Shown: positions 1 to 6,386, counted from the first letter of the stretch. The stretch: 6,386 nucleotides of DNA from Alphaproteobacteria bacterium (GCA_016869335.1 VGEJ01000156.1:1-6386); one strand, 5' to 3'. Notes: a model not told the origin generated them from the letters alone. Translations and numbers: made by a program.

Positions 1-1
1 T

Positions 2-736
2 GGTGCGATGGCACGGGGGTTCTGGGCCGGCTTCGAGTTCTGGGAGGCGCACGCCTCGTTCGGCGGCGAGTGGTTCGACAAGATGGAGAAGGGCTACTGG
101 AACCCGACCTTCAGGACAGAGGCCGGCTACGGCGCCCTCAAGGCGCTGGCTGAGCTGTCCAAGTATCAGCACCCGGTGACCGCGAATGCCGGCGAGGACG
201 AGGTCAATACCGCCTTTGCCAACGGCAGCGCGCTGTTCGGACCGGCGACATGGGGCACCGCCAACCTCAACAACCCCGACTTCAGCAACTTCCCCACCGA
301 GTTCCACTGGGATGTCCCGCCGAGGGGCTCCAACGCGGCGGGCAGCCATCGGCCGCTGATGGGCGGGCTCGGCCAGTTCATCCCGCCGTGGAGCAAGGAT
401 CACGAGGCCGCCTGGGAGTGGATCAAGTGGATCAACTCGGGCGACAAGACCGATCCGCGCATCGGCGAAGAAATGGTCAAGGCGGGGAGTCAGCCCTCGC
501 GGGTATCGCTGTTGACCAAGTTCGGCGCTCAGCGCGATTTCTTCAACGGGCTGGCTAAGTCGTTCCCGACCGCGATCCCGTTCGTGATGCTGATCCCCGA
601 GGCCAACACGCTGGTCCAGGCCATCGGCGAGGAGGCCGCCGATTTCATCAACGGCCAGAAAGACATCGACGCGGCGCTCGATGCCATGGACAAGCGCGCC
701 CGCCGCATCATGGAGGACTCCGGCTACTACGGCTGA
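2..736 (+). CDS. ABC transporter substrate-binding protein, sugar type (5'-partial)
   Basis: This is the C-terminal 244 residues of an extracellular solute-binding protein. The reading frame is open from the first base, so the true start, signal peptide and N-terminal lobe lie outside the window; the Met at 8 is internal. Features typical of the family 1 (sugar) binding proteins are visible: an AFANGSALFGPATWG stretch; GGLGQFIPPWSKDHEAAWEWIKW, which matches the usual 'benign residue plus EAAW.FIKWL' segment; a GSQPSR segment; and a C-terminal ALDAMDKRARRIMEDSGYYG helix. Family members capture a carbohydrate or related solute in the periplasm and deliver it to a membrane permease/ATPase complex. 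No permease or ATPase gene follows, because a terminator lies 16 bases after the stop. Any partner genes must be upstream or elsewhere. The family is confident; the substrate cannot be read from this fragment. Confidence 0.85.
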   Translation, partial: GAMARGFWAGFEFWEAHASFGGEWFDKMEKGYWNPTFRTEAGYGALKALAELSKYQHPVTANAGEDEVNTAFANGSALFGPATWGTANLNNPDFSNFPTEFHWDVPPRGSNAAGSHRPLMGGLGQFIPPWSKDHEAAWEWIKWINSGDKTDPRIGEEMVKAGSQPSRVSLLTKFGAQRDFFNGLAKSFPTAIPFVMLIPEANTLVQAIGEEAADFINGQKDIDAALDAMDKRARRIMEDSGYYG

Positions 737-752
737 GTCGCTCGGAGTCCAC

Positions 753-788
753 GGCCCGGCCGGTCCCAACCGGCCGGGCCTTTCCGTT
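753..788 (+). terminator. Intrinsic terminator after the substrate-binding protein gene
   Basis: GGCCCGGCCGG (753-763) pairs perfectly with CCGGCCGGGCC (770-780). T764-A769 adds a twelfth pair and leaves a four-base loop. The hairpin starts 16 bases after the stop codon and is followed by TTTCCGTT, a short, interrupted T tract, as expected for a GC-rich genome. It should end transcription coming from the transporter gene. Confidence 0.75.
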
Positions 789-798
789 GTAGCGAGGC

Positions 799-836
799 GC
801 TCCCCGGGCCGGCGCGAGGGGTTCGGCCCGGGGAGC
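799..836. repeat. 12-bp perfect inverted repeat
   Basis: GCTCCCCGGGCC (799-810) is the exact reverse complement of GGCCCGGGGAGC (825-836), separated by 14 bases. No T-rich tract follows on either strand, so it is not a standard intrinsic terminator. It lies between the terminator of the upstream gene and the 3' end of the minus-strand Sel1-type gene. It may act as a back-up transcription block or mRNA 3'-end stabiliser; this is inference. Confidence 0.6.
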
Positions 837-837
837 A

Positions 838-870
838 GTGCGGTGCGTGTCGGGGGGCACAGTACCGCAC
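838..870. repeat. 7-bp inverted repeat next to the larger hairpin
   Basis: GTGCGGT (838-844) is the exact reverse complement of ACCGCAC (864-870), with 19 bases between the arms. It begins two bases after the preceding 12-bp inverted repeat, so this 120-base intergenic tract holds three hairpins in a row. The arms are short and could arise by chance in GC-rich DNA. Confidence 0.35.
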
Positions 871-900
871 ATGGGAATTGTCGCAATCGTTGCGCGCCGT

Positions 901-1166
901 TCAGTGTCGGAGCTTCCACTCCCGCGCGAGGCGCTGTGCCTCGGCGATTTGCCCCTCGCTCATCGCCGCCGCGAGCTCGCGCCGGCGCGCTTGTGCTTCG
1001 CGCTTGCCCTGGAGTGCCGCAAGGCTCAGCCACTTGTGGGCAAGGACGAAGTCGAGCGGAACCTCCCGATCGATGGAGTACATGAGGCCGAGCCGGTACT
1101 GGGCATCGCCCCCCTCTCAGCGGCTACCGAGTACGCCTTCGCGCGCGTAGCGCGCCCTTCCGCCAT
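901..1166 (-). pseudogene. Small Sel1-repeat protein, frameshifted
   Basis: Read on the minus strand, translation from ATG at 1166 gives MAEGRATRAKAYSVAAERG. The frame then breaks at a run of six C (1109-1114), and the matching continuation DAQYRLGLMYSIDREVP...LAHKWLSLAALQG...EAQRLAREWKLRH runs to TGA at 901-903. Joined, the two halves give about 88 residues with one full Sel1-like unit (consensus A..GD..AQY.LG.MY..G..VP.D...AHKW..LAA..G) and the C-terminal IAEAQRLAREW helix. This helix is typical of small stand-alone Sel1 proteins in Alphaproteobacteria. Sel1 repeats are alpha-helical protein-binding scaffolds; the role of this one is unknown. Adding one base or removing two in the C run restores one frame, so the break may be a true mutation or a homopolymer error in the read. 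The start was chosen for its GGAGG site. Confidence 0.6.
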
Positions 1167-1174
1167 GACACGAT

Positions 1175-1179
1175 CCTCC
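1175..1179 (-). promoter_or_regulatory. Shine-Dalgarno GGAGG deciding the Sel1-type gene start
   Basis: On the minus strand GGAGG ends eight bases before ATG at 1166. The in-frame ATG further upstream at 1199 has no comparable site, which favours 1166 as the start. Confidence 0.5.
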
Positions 1180-1320
1180 GCGGCGTGCTGCGCCGTCATC
1201 TGACCAGGATGTGGTGTACCGCAGGTTGAGGCGCAACGGGTCCGCCGGTGACCACGGTCACAAGCCCCGGGGAATCCATGGGGCGGCTCGCGAGGGCGCG
1301 TGCGCAGATGGTGTAAATGA

Positions 1321-1349
1321 TTGAAATATCCAGATAATCTGGATATATG
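1321..1349 (+). promoter_or_regulatory. Candidate sigma-70 promoter overlapping an operator
   Basis: TTGAAA (1321-1326) and TATATG (1344-1349) lie exactly 17 bases apart, giving a good -35 and a fair -10 box for the housekeeping sigma factor on the plus strand. A 21-base palindrome fills the spacer and overlaps the -10 box. Transcription from here would reach the Rid-dehydrogenase pair after a leader of about 210 bases. The AT-rich composition is local and unlike the surroundings. Confidence 0.4.
1326..1346. promoter_or_regulatory. 21-base palindrome, probable operator
   Basis: ATATCCAGAT (1326-1335) and ATCTGGATAT (1337-1346) are exact reverse complements around the single central base A1336. 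The size, AT-rich ends and perfect dyad symmetry fit a binding site for a dimeric helix-turn-helix regulator. The position inside a promoter spacer fits repression. No regulator gene is present in the window, so the family (GntR, MarR, TetR or other) cannot be assigned. Confidence 0.55.
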
Positions 1350-1530
1350 CACGATGGCGCCAGGGGCACCTCGGGCCCCTCGCCCGGCGCGCTCGGGGCC
1401 CTGCAGGCGGGCACTCCGCGGCCCAGCCGGCCTGCTCAGGCGCGGCTCAGACCCAGGCATCACGCAACTGTAACGGGTGTCTCATCGGCCCCTGGATGGG
1501 CGCTGCGATGGCGCGGCGATCCTGGCGGTG

Positions 1531-1539
1531 TGCTAGTGT
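1531..1539 (+). promoter_or_regulatory. Candidate extended -10 box before the Rid gene
   Basis: TGCTAGTGT fits the extended -10 pattern TGnTAnnnT. It would start transcription around 1546, leaving a leader of about 20 bases before the ATG. No good -35 box lies at the proper distance, so this is a weak call. If it is real, it would serve the pair independently of the palindrome-containing promoter 190 bases upstream. Confidence 0.3.
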
Positions 1540-1566
1540 CGGCGCCTTCTGTGGGGAGATTTTGCC

Positions 1567-1956
1567 ATGGCTGCGATCCAACGCTTCATCGTTCCCGGGC
1601 TTCGCACCCCGATCAGCCACTACTGCCATGCCGTGCGTGCCGGCGAGCGCATCTGGGTCTCGGGCTGCGTCGGAGCGCGCGGCGACGGTACGATCCCAGA
1701 CAACGTGGTGGACCAGTTCCGCGTCGCGCTTGACAACCTCGACGCCTCGCTCCGCGCCGCCGGCGGGCGGCCTGAGCATGTCGTCAAGGTGACGCTGTTT
1801 CTGACCAACGTGGCCGAACGGCCGCTCATCAACCCGCTGCGTGAGAAGTACTTCGGCGAGCACCGGCCGGCCTCGACCCTGGTCCAGGTGGCGGCGCTGG
1901 TCGATCCGTGCATGCGGGTGGAGATCGAGGCCGAGGCGGTGGTAGCCGGGGCGTGA
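1567..1956 (+). CDS. Rid/YjgF/YER057c/UK114-family protein lacking the catalytic arginine
   Basis: This 129-residue protein has the normal length and fold pattern of the family: the GERIWVSGCVG strand, DQFRVALDNLDASLRAAGG helix, HVVKVTLFLTNV strand, LREKYFGEH helix and the C-terminal RVEIEAEAVV strand. Family members form trimers, and the classical RidA enzymes hydrolyse reactive 2-imino acids to keto acids. Aligned by eye with E. coli RidA, the catalytic Arg105 (in PARSCVEV) falls on Ser103 here (in PASTLVQV), while Glu120 is kept as Glu119. Loss of that arginine places the protein with the non-deaminase Rid groups (Rid4-7), which are often found in catabolic operons. The start is supported by GGGGAG at 1553-1558, eight bases upstream. 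The stop is one base before the next start codon, so the two genes are almost certainly co-translated. The family is certain; the reaction is unknown. Confidence 0.92.
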   Translation: MAAIQRFIVPGLRTPISHYCHAVRAGERIWVSGCVGARGDGTIPDNVVDQFRVALDNLDASLRAAGGRPEHVVKVTLFLTNVAERPLINPLREKYFGEHRPASTLVQVAALVDPCMRVEIEAEAVVAGA

Positions 1957-1957
1957 C

Positions 1958-3022
1958 ATGAGCGTCGTCGTTCACGCGCAGCGTCTTGGTGAGCTGATCG
2001 AGGCGATCTTCCTGAAAGCGGGTAGCGCCAAGGCCGAGGCGGCCGCGATCGCCGAGAACCTGGTCACCGCCAACCTGATGGGCCACGACAGCCACGGCGT
2101 CGGGCTCACGCCGCTCTACATCCAGAACGTTCTGGGCGACCGACTGACGGTGAACGGCCACGTCCATATCGTGGCCGACAACGGCGCGTTCCTGCTGCTC
2201 GATGGCAACATGGCGTACGGCCAGGTGGTGGGGCGCGAGGCCATGGAGCTCGGCATCGCCAAGGCGCGTCAACATCGCGTGGCGGTGGTCGGGCTGCGCA
2301 ACGTCCACCACCTCGGACGGATCGGCGCCTGGGCCGAGCAGTGCTCGGCCGCCGGCTTCGTCTCCATCCACTACGTGAATGCGGGCGGGCACGAGCCTCT
2401 GGTCGCACCCTTCGGTGGTTCCGACGCCCGCTTCTCGACCAACCCCTATGCCACGGCGCTACCCGCGACCGCAGGGCCGCCCATCGTCCTCGACATGGCG
2501 ACCTCCACCGTCGCGATGGGGAAGGTGCGGCTCGCGCACAACGAAGGCCGAGACATGAAGCCGGGCTGCCTGATCGACGCCATGGGCAACGCCTCCACCG
2601 ATCCCGGCGTGATGTATCGCGAACCCAAGGGTGCGCTCGTGTCGATGGGCGAGCACAAGGGCTATGCGCTGGCGGTGATTTGTGAGCTCCTGTCGGCGGC
2701 GTTTACGGGCGGCGGCCCGGCGCCGCGGCACGCGGAGCTGAAGACCATTCGCAACAACATGCTGAGCATCATCATCGACCCGATGGGATTCGGCGTCGAT
2801 ACCGACTTCGCGCGCGATATCGACGCGTTCGCCGCGTGGGTCAAGGCCTCGCCCGTGGCACCCTGGGCCGAGGCTGTCATGCTACCCGGCGATCCCGAGC
2901 GCTTGCGCCGCGCCGAGCGCGAACGAAGCGGCATCCCGATCGACGATCAGACCTGGGCCGATATTCTGGCCGCGGCCCACGATGTCGGGCTGGACACCGC
3001 CGGTTACCTCGAGCGGGCCTGA
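1958..3022 (+). CDS. Ldh-family (malate/L-lactate dehydrogenase-type) NAD(P) oxidoreductase
   Basis: The 354 residues match the usual length of this family, which is unrelated to classical malate and lactate dehydrogenases. It includes ureidoglycolate dehydrogenase, diketogulonate reductase, sulfolactate dehydrogenase and piperideine/pyrroline-carboxylate reductases. Visible landmarks in order: MGHDSHGVGL (41-50), with the conserved catalytic-site His in DSHG; VGLRNVHHLGRIGAWAE (111-127); TNPYATALPA (161-170); VLDMATSTVAMGKV (177-190); HKGYALAVICELL (233-245); and the C-terminal PGDPERLRRAERERSGIPI segment. These proteins are cytosolic dimers that interconvert 2-hydroxy (or cyclic amino) acids and 2-oxo acids (or imines) with NAD(P). 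The start ATG overlaps no other frame, lies one base after the Rid gene stop, and has only a weak GGGG site at 1948-1951, which fits translational coupling. The substrate cannot be chosen among the known activities. Confidence 0.92.
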   Translation: MSVVVHAQRLGELIEAIFLKAGSAKAEAAAIAENLVTANLMGHDSHGVGLTPLYIQNVLGDRLTVNGHVHIVADNGAFLLLDGNMAYGQVVGREAMELGIAKARQHRVAVVGLRNVHHLGRIGAWAEQCSAAGFVSIHYVNAGGHEPLVAPFGGSDARFSTNPYATALPATAGPPIVLDMATSTVAMGKVRLAHNEGRDMKPGCLIDAMGNASTDPGVMYREPKGALVSMGEHKGYALAVICELLSAAFTGGGPAPRHAELKTIRNNMLSIIIDPMGFGVDTDFARDIDAFAAWVKASPVAPWAEAVMLPGDPERLRRAERERSGIPIDDQTWADILAAAHDVGLDTAGYLERA

Positions 3023-3036
3023 GCGGGGTTCGGGCG

Positions 3037-3831
<795 letters not shown>

Positions 3832-3874
3832 CGCATCCTCCTGTGATCGGTTTCGCTGAGATCGGGCCCACCCA

Positions 3875-4867
3875 CTAGAGTGCCGGGAACAGCCGATCCT
3901 TCGGGTATTCGCAGCCGACGACGTGCTGCAGCGTCACCGCCCGCACCATCTGGTAGGTGCGGACGCGAAACGCCGGGTCGCATGACATCCGAATGTAGGC
4001 ATCCTTCGGCTTGACTCCGTAGTCCTCGCTCAGCCACGCCATGAAGTTGTTGGCAGCATCGTAGACGGCCTGCTCCATCGGCAGGTTGATCCCCACGGCG
4101 ACGATGCTGTTGGGTTTGACGATCCGCACGCACGGGATGCGCTTTCTCTTCACCACCGTACAGCTCAACTGGACAGTGGCACGGGTCTCGTCGGCGAGGG
4201 CGGTGAACTCGGTGTCGCCCTGGCCGCCGTGCATGTCGCCGACGAACAGGAGGCCACCCTCATGGTAGGCGTTGAGGTAGATGATGTTTCCGGCGGCGAT
4301 ATCCCGGCAGTCGATGTTGCCGCCAAACGGGCCTTGCCCGAGGAGCGAGGTGAAGACCTCGCGCTCGGGCGCGGTGGCGAGCGTGCCGCAGAACGGCTCG
4401 AGGTCCCAGGTGAGCTTGTCCGAGTAGCGCCCCTTGCCGTCGCGGGTGTGACCGCTCGGGCCGGGCAAGTGCTCGATGACCTGGACGTGGGCCTCGGCGC
4501 AGTCGCCCCAGCGCCGCGAGTCGGCGAGCGGCCCGATGCCCGGCAGAATGCCGGTGAAGCCGTAACGCCAGGGATCGATGAAGTCGATGTGTACCGCCAG
4601 CAGGTCGCCGCGCTCGCAGCCCTCGACGTAGATGGGCCCCACGACCGGGTTGTAGAGCGGTGGCCACGCCTGCTGCAATCGCTCGACGTGCGCATCGCCG
4701 ACGAAACGATGCACCCTCGGGTGATCGGAGTCGTCCTCGATGAAGCCGCTCAGCGCGTCATCGGTCTCGATCTGAAAGGCCTCTCCCTGCTTGACGCGGA
4801 GCACGGGCGCTTCGCGTCCATCGAAGACATACTTACTCGGAACCTGGCCGCGCCGGATCGTTTGCAT
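3875..4867 (-). CDS. Acetamidase/formamidase-family amide hydrolase
   Basis: The 330-residue product shows the landmarks of the FmdA/AmdA family, cytosolic metal-dependent amidohydrolases that release ammonia from small amides such as formamide or acetamide. These are NPVVGPIYVEGCERGD (73-88), the Gly-Gly-Asn segment FGGNIDCRDI (181-190), the AYHEGGLLFVGDMHGGQGDTE region (200-220) with conserved His, Asp and Glu, and an AVGINLPMEQAVYDA helix (257-271). The frame is open upstream to an ATG at 4951, but that extension (MPRAGSVLPCSH...) is not family-like, and GGGGAGG at 4873-4879 lies five bases before the ATG at 4867, so the shorter start is chosen. It is the first gene of a probable two-gene unit with the SDR dehydrogenase and has its own promoter candidate upstream. 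Many family members remain uncharacterised, so the natural amide is open. Confidence 0.92.
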   Translation of the reverse strand: MQTIRRGQVPSKYVFDGREAPVLRVKQGEAFQIETDDALSGFIEDDSDHPRVHRFVGDAHVERLQQAWPPLYNPVVGPIYVEGCERGDLLAVHIDFIDPWRYGFTGILPGIGPLADSRRWGDCAEAHVQVIEHLPGPSGHTRDGKGRYSDKLTWDLEPFCGTLATAPEREVFTSLLGQGPFGGNIDCRDIAAGNIIYLNAYHEGGLLFVGDMHGGQGDTEFTALADETRATVQLSCTVVKRKRIPCVRIVKPNSIVAVGINLPMEQAVYDAANNFMAWLSEDYGVKPKDAYIRMSCDPAFRVRTYQMVRAVTLQHVVGCEYPKDRLFPAL

Positions 4868-4872
4868 GCTTG

Positions 4873-4879
4873 CCTCCCC
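4873..4879 (-). promoter_or_regulatory. Shine-Dalgarno GGGGAGG fixing the acetamidase start
   Basis: A strong ribosome binding site lies five bases before the ATG at 4867. No comparable site precedes the upstream in-frame ATG at 4951, and that ATG would also lie inside the candidate promoter's -35 box. Confidence 0.7.
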
Positions 4880-4923
4880 ACAAGGTGCCCACGCTCTGGT
4901 CTCTGGTAGCGGGCGGTGTGAGC

Positions 4924-4951
4924 AGGGTAGCACGGAACCGGCGCGCGGCAA
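4924..4951 (-). promoter_or_regulatory. Candidate promoter of the acetamidase-SDR unit
   Basis: On the minus strand TTGCCG (4946-4951) and TACCCT (4924-4929) are separated by 16 bases. This fits a GC-rich proteobacterial housekeeping promoter with a good -35 and a moderate -10 box. It would give a leader of about 50 bases and lies between the terminator of the chemotaxis gene and the acetamidase start, where a promoter is needed. Confidence 0.4.
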
Positions 4952-4974
4952 CCCGAGGCGACGGCAGGGGGCAA

Positions 4975-5005
4975 AGGAAAGGGGCCGCGAAGCGGCCCCT
5001 TTCCT
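4975..5005 (-). terminator. Intrinsic terminator of the chemotaxis receptor gene
   Basis: A 14-bp perfect stem, AGGAAAGGGGCCGC (4975-4988) against GCGGCCCCTTTCCT (4992-5005), closes on a three-base loop. It begins 17 bases after the receptor stop codon. Read on the minus strand, the 3' arm ends CCCCTTTCCT and is followed by TTG, giving a T-rich tail. It should isolate the receptor gene from the acetamidase unit downstream on the same strand. Confidence 0.8.
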
Positions 5006-5022
5006 GACGTGCGCTGCCGGCG

Positions 5023-6386
5023 CTAGAGCGCGCGCACGCTCACGAGGAAGTCTGCGACGCGGCCCTTCAGCGCCGCTGCCTGCTGCGAGAGATCGGCGGC
5101 GGCAGCCTGGACGTCCGTGGCCGCCTTGCCGGTCTCGGCCGAGCCTTCGGTGACCGCGGCGACATTGACCGCGACCTCCTGGGTGGCCGCGCCCTGCTCC
5201 TCGAGGGCCGAGGAGATGGCGGTGGCGATCTCGCTGATCTCCGTGATCGTCTTGCCGATCGTCTGGATGGCCGCGACCGCGGACTGGGTCGCCGCCTGAA
5301 TGCCCTGGATCTGCTGCGAGATCTCTTCGGTGGCATTGGCGGTCTGGTTGGCCAGCGTCTTCACCTCCGAGGCGACGACGGCGAAGCCCTTGCCGGCGTC
5401 ACCCGCCCGCGCCGCCTCGATCGTGGCATTGAGCGCGAGCAGGTTGGTCTGGCTGGCGATGCCCTGAATGATGTTGACCACATCGCCGATCTTCTGCGCC
5501 GCCTCGGCCAGGCCGCCGATCTGGACGTTCGAGCGCTCGGCATCCGCTACGGCGCTTCGGGCCACCTCGGCCGATTTGGCGACCTGGCGCGAGATCTCGG
5601 CGATCGAGCTCGACAGCTCCTCCGAGGCCGAGGCCATCGTCGAGGCGCGGCCATTGGTGTTCTCGGCGGTCTCCGACATCGACTTGGCGCTGGCCTGCAT
5701 CTCGGCCGCCGCGGCGGAAACGGTCTCGACGACCGCGCCGATGTTGGTCTCGAACGTGTCGGCCACCTTGACGTTCTGGGTTACCACCGACCAGGTGAGC
5801 ATGGGGCCGAGATAGTCGTTGTTGGGGCCCATGATGGCGGCGACGTGGAGCGAGAGGGTCTCCTCGCCGAGCTTGATCTTAGTCTTGTGCGGCAGGTTGT
5901 GCGGATCGCGCAGCAGCCGGCGCTGGTGCTCGGGGTTCTTGTGGAAGATGTCGATCGACTGGCCGACCAGCTTGTCGACCGGAACCGGCAGGAGGTGCTG
6001 CAGCGTCTTCAGCGTCGTCCGGGTCTGCTTGTTCATGTAGGTGATGGTGAAGTTCTCGGGCTCGGCCATGATGACGTTGAGCGGCATGTCCTCGACCATG
6101 GCGACCAGGCGAGCCGACGCGGCCGCCAGCTTCGCCGCCTCGGTGACATCGCTCGCGACTTGACCACCTTGACGACGTTGCCCTCGCGGTCGCGGACCGG
6201 GTTGTAGGAGGCCTGGATCCAGATCTCGCGCCCGCCCTTGGCGAGGCGCCTGTTCTGGGCGGCCTGGTACTCGCCCCGCGCGAGCTTGAGCCAGAACTCG
6301 CGGTACTCGGGCGAGCTGACCTGGGCAGGCTCGACGAACATCGAGTGATGCCGCCCTTGGACCTCTTCGAGGCCGTAGCCGAGCGT
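5023..6386 (-). CDS. PAS-PAS methyl-accepting chemotaxis protein (5'-partial, frameshifted)
   Basis: The gene enters from the right edge. Its first part (6386 to about 6160) encodes a PAS/PAC domain: TLGYGLEEVQGRHHSMFVEP, then KGGREIWIQASYNPVRD and GNVVKVVK. One base appears missing near 6159, where AAGTCGCGA stands for an expected AAGGTCGCGA. The next frame then continues VASDVTEAAKLAAASARLVA into the 358-residue open frame that starts formally at 6099. That frame holds a second PAS-like domain (about residues 1-110, LGPMLTWSVVTQNV at its end) and the receptor signalling domain, with the hairpin tip IASQTNLLALNATIEAARAG (214-233) and GKGFAVVASEVKTLANQT. Such receptors bind CheW and control CheA. 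No membrane segment or C-terminal NWETF-type tail is visible, so a cytosolic sensor of an internal signal is likely; the missing N-terminus could change this. No ribosome binding site for 6099 is evident, so separate translation of the 3' part is unlikely. Confidence 0.85.
   Translation of the reverse strand, partial: ARLRPRRGPRAASLDVRRACPGQLARVPRVLAQARAGRVPGRPEQAPRQGRARDLDPGLLQPGPRPRGQRRQGGQVASDVTEAAKLAAASARLVAMVEDMPLNVIMAEPENFTITYMNKQTRTTLKTLQHLLPVPVDKLVGQSIDIFHKNPEHQRRLLRDPHNLPHKTKIKLGEETLSLHVAAIMGPNNDYLGPMLTWSVVTQNVKVADTFETNIGAVVETVSAAAAEMQASAKSMSETAENTNGRASTMASASEELSSSIAEISRQVAKSAEVARSAVADAERSNVQIGGLAEAAQKIGDVVNIIQGIASQTNLLALNATIEAARAGDAGKGFAVVASEVKTLANQTANATEEISQQIQGIQAATQSAVAAIQTIGKTITEISEIATAISSALEEQGAATQEVAVNVAAVTEGSAETGKAATDVQAAAADLSQQAAALKGRVADFLVSVRAL

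Larger units (their letters stand above)
1167..1566. other. Intergenic region with regulatory sequences, no convincing gene
   Basis: This 400-base stretch separates the divergent Sel1-type gene (-) and the Rid-family gene (+). Open frames cross it on both strands, but their translations are rich in Arg, Pro, Ala and Gly, show no family motif and continue into the shadows of neighbouring genes, so I call none of them coding. Content worth naming: an AT-rich island at about 1310-1350 that stands out against very GC-rich surroundings and holds a promoter-like palindrome; a short GTGACC/GGTCAC palindrome (1248-1261); several GC-rich potential stems at 1362-1401; and an extended -10 box plus ribosome binding site directly before the Rid gene. 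Confidence 0.6.

Noticed and set aside
882..894. CGCAA/TTGCG mini-hairpin after the Sel1-type gene as its terminator
   Set aside because: A five-base stem with no T tract on the minus strand is too weak to call.
681..1203. Plus-strand open frames of 90-134 codons over the Sel1-type region
   Set aside because: They cross the terminator and hairpin cluster, have no motif, and are antisense to the recognisable Sel1 sequence.
1248..1261. GTGACC/GGTCAC 6-bp palindrome as an operator
   Set aside because: Short, GC-rich and not placed near a convincing promoter; expected by chance in this composition.
1196..1463. Minus-strand open frames upstream of the Sel1-type gene
   Set aside because: Low-complexity composition typical of non-coding GC-rich DNA. 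Only the part from 1166 downward shows Sel1-like sequence and a ribosome binding site.
1347..1733. 128-codon plus-strand open frame that overlaps the Rid gene start
   Set aside because: The translation is Arg/Pro/Gly/Ala rich with no family motif, its ATG lies inside the palindrome-promoter area without a ribosome binding site, and it overlaps the well-supported Rid gene in another frame.
4229..4909. 226-codon plus-strand open frame antisense to the acetamidase gene
   Set aside because: A reverse-strand shadow of a codon-biased GC-rich gene, with no motif and no ribosome binding site, and the opposing acetamidase is unmistakable.
4868..4951. N-terminal extension of the acetamidase to the ATG at 4951
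   Set aside because: The extra 28 residues are not family-like, lack a ribosome binding site and would cover the candidate promoter.

Overview
The window is a GC-rich, gene-dense piece of a bacterial chromosome. The best guess is an alphaproteobacterium of the Rhodospirillales type. That guess rests on the codon use, the small stand-alone Sel1-type protein, and the PAS-PAS chemotaxis receptor with no visible membrane segment. The taxonomic call is inference. No tRNA, rRNA, CRISPR array, insertion sequence or phage gene is visible.

Layout, left to right. (1) Positions 2-736 (+) hold the C-terminal part of a sugar-type ABC transporter substrate-binding protein whose 5' end lies outside the window. 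It is followed by a strong hairpin terminator and further inverted repeats (753-870). (2) Positions 901-1166 (-) hold a short Sel1-repeat gene broken by a frameshift at a run of six C. (3) Positions 1167-1566 form a 400-base non-coding stretch. It contains an AT-rich island with a near-perfect 21-base palindrome lying between matching -35 and -10 boxes, and an extended -10 box just before the next gene. (4) Positions 1567-1956 and 1958-3022 (+) are a one-base-spaced pair: a Rid/YjgF-family protein that appears to lack the catalytic arginine, and an NAD(P)-dependent Ldh-family (malate/lactate dehydrogenase-like) oxidoreductase. (5) Convergent to these, with 14 bases between stop codons, is a minus-strand pair: an acetamidase/formamidase-family hydrolase (3875-4867) followed by an SDR oxidoreductase (3037-3831), with a plausible promoter at 4924-4951. 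(6) Positions 5023-6386 (-) hold a PAS-PAS methyl-accepting chemotaxis protein. It runs off the right edge, carries an apparent one-base deletion near 6159, and ends at a 14-bp hairpin terminator.

How the genes may work together (inference): an ABC-imported solute, two oxidoreductases, an amide hydrolase and a Rid-family protein together suggest catabolism of a small nitrogen-containing organic compound, with the receptor possibly steering motility. The sequence does not identify the substrate, and none of the genes is a clear novelty on its own. The points most worth a second look are the arginine-less Rid coupled to a dehydrogenase, the palindrome inside a promoter with no regulator gene in view, and the two separate frameshifts.
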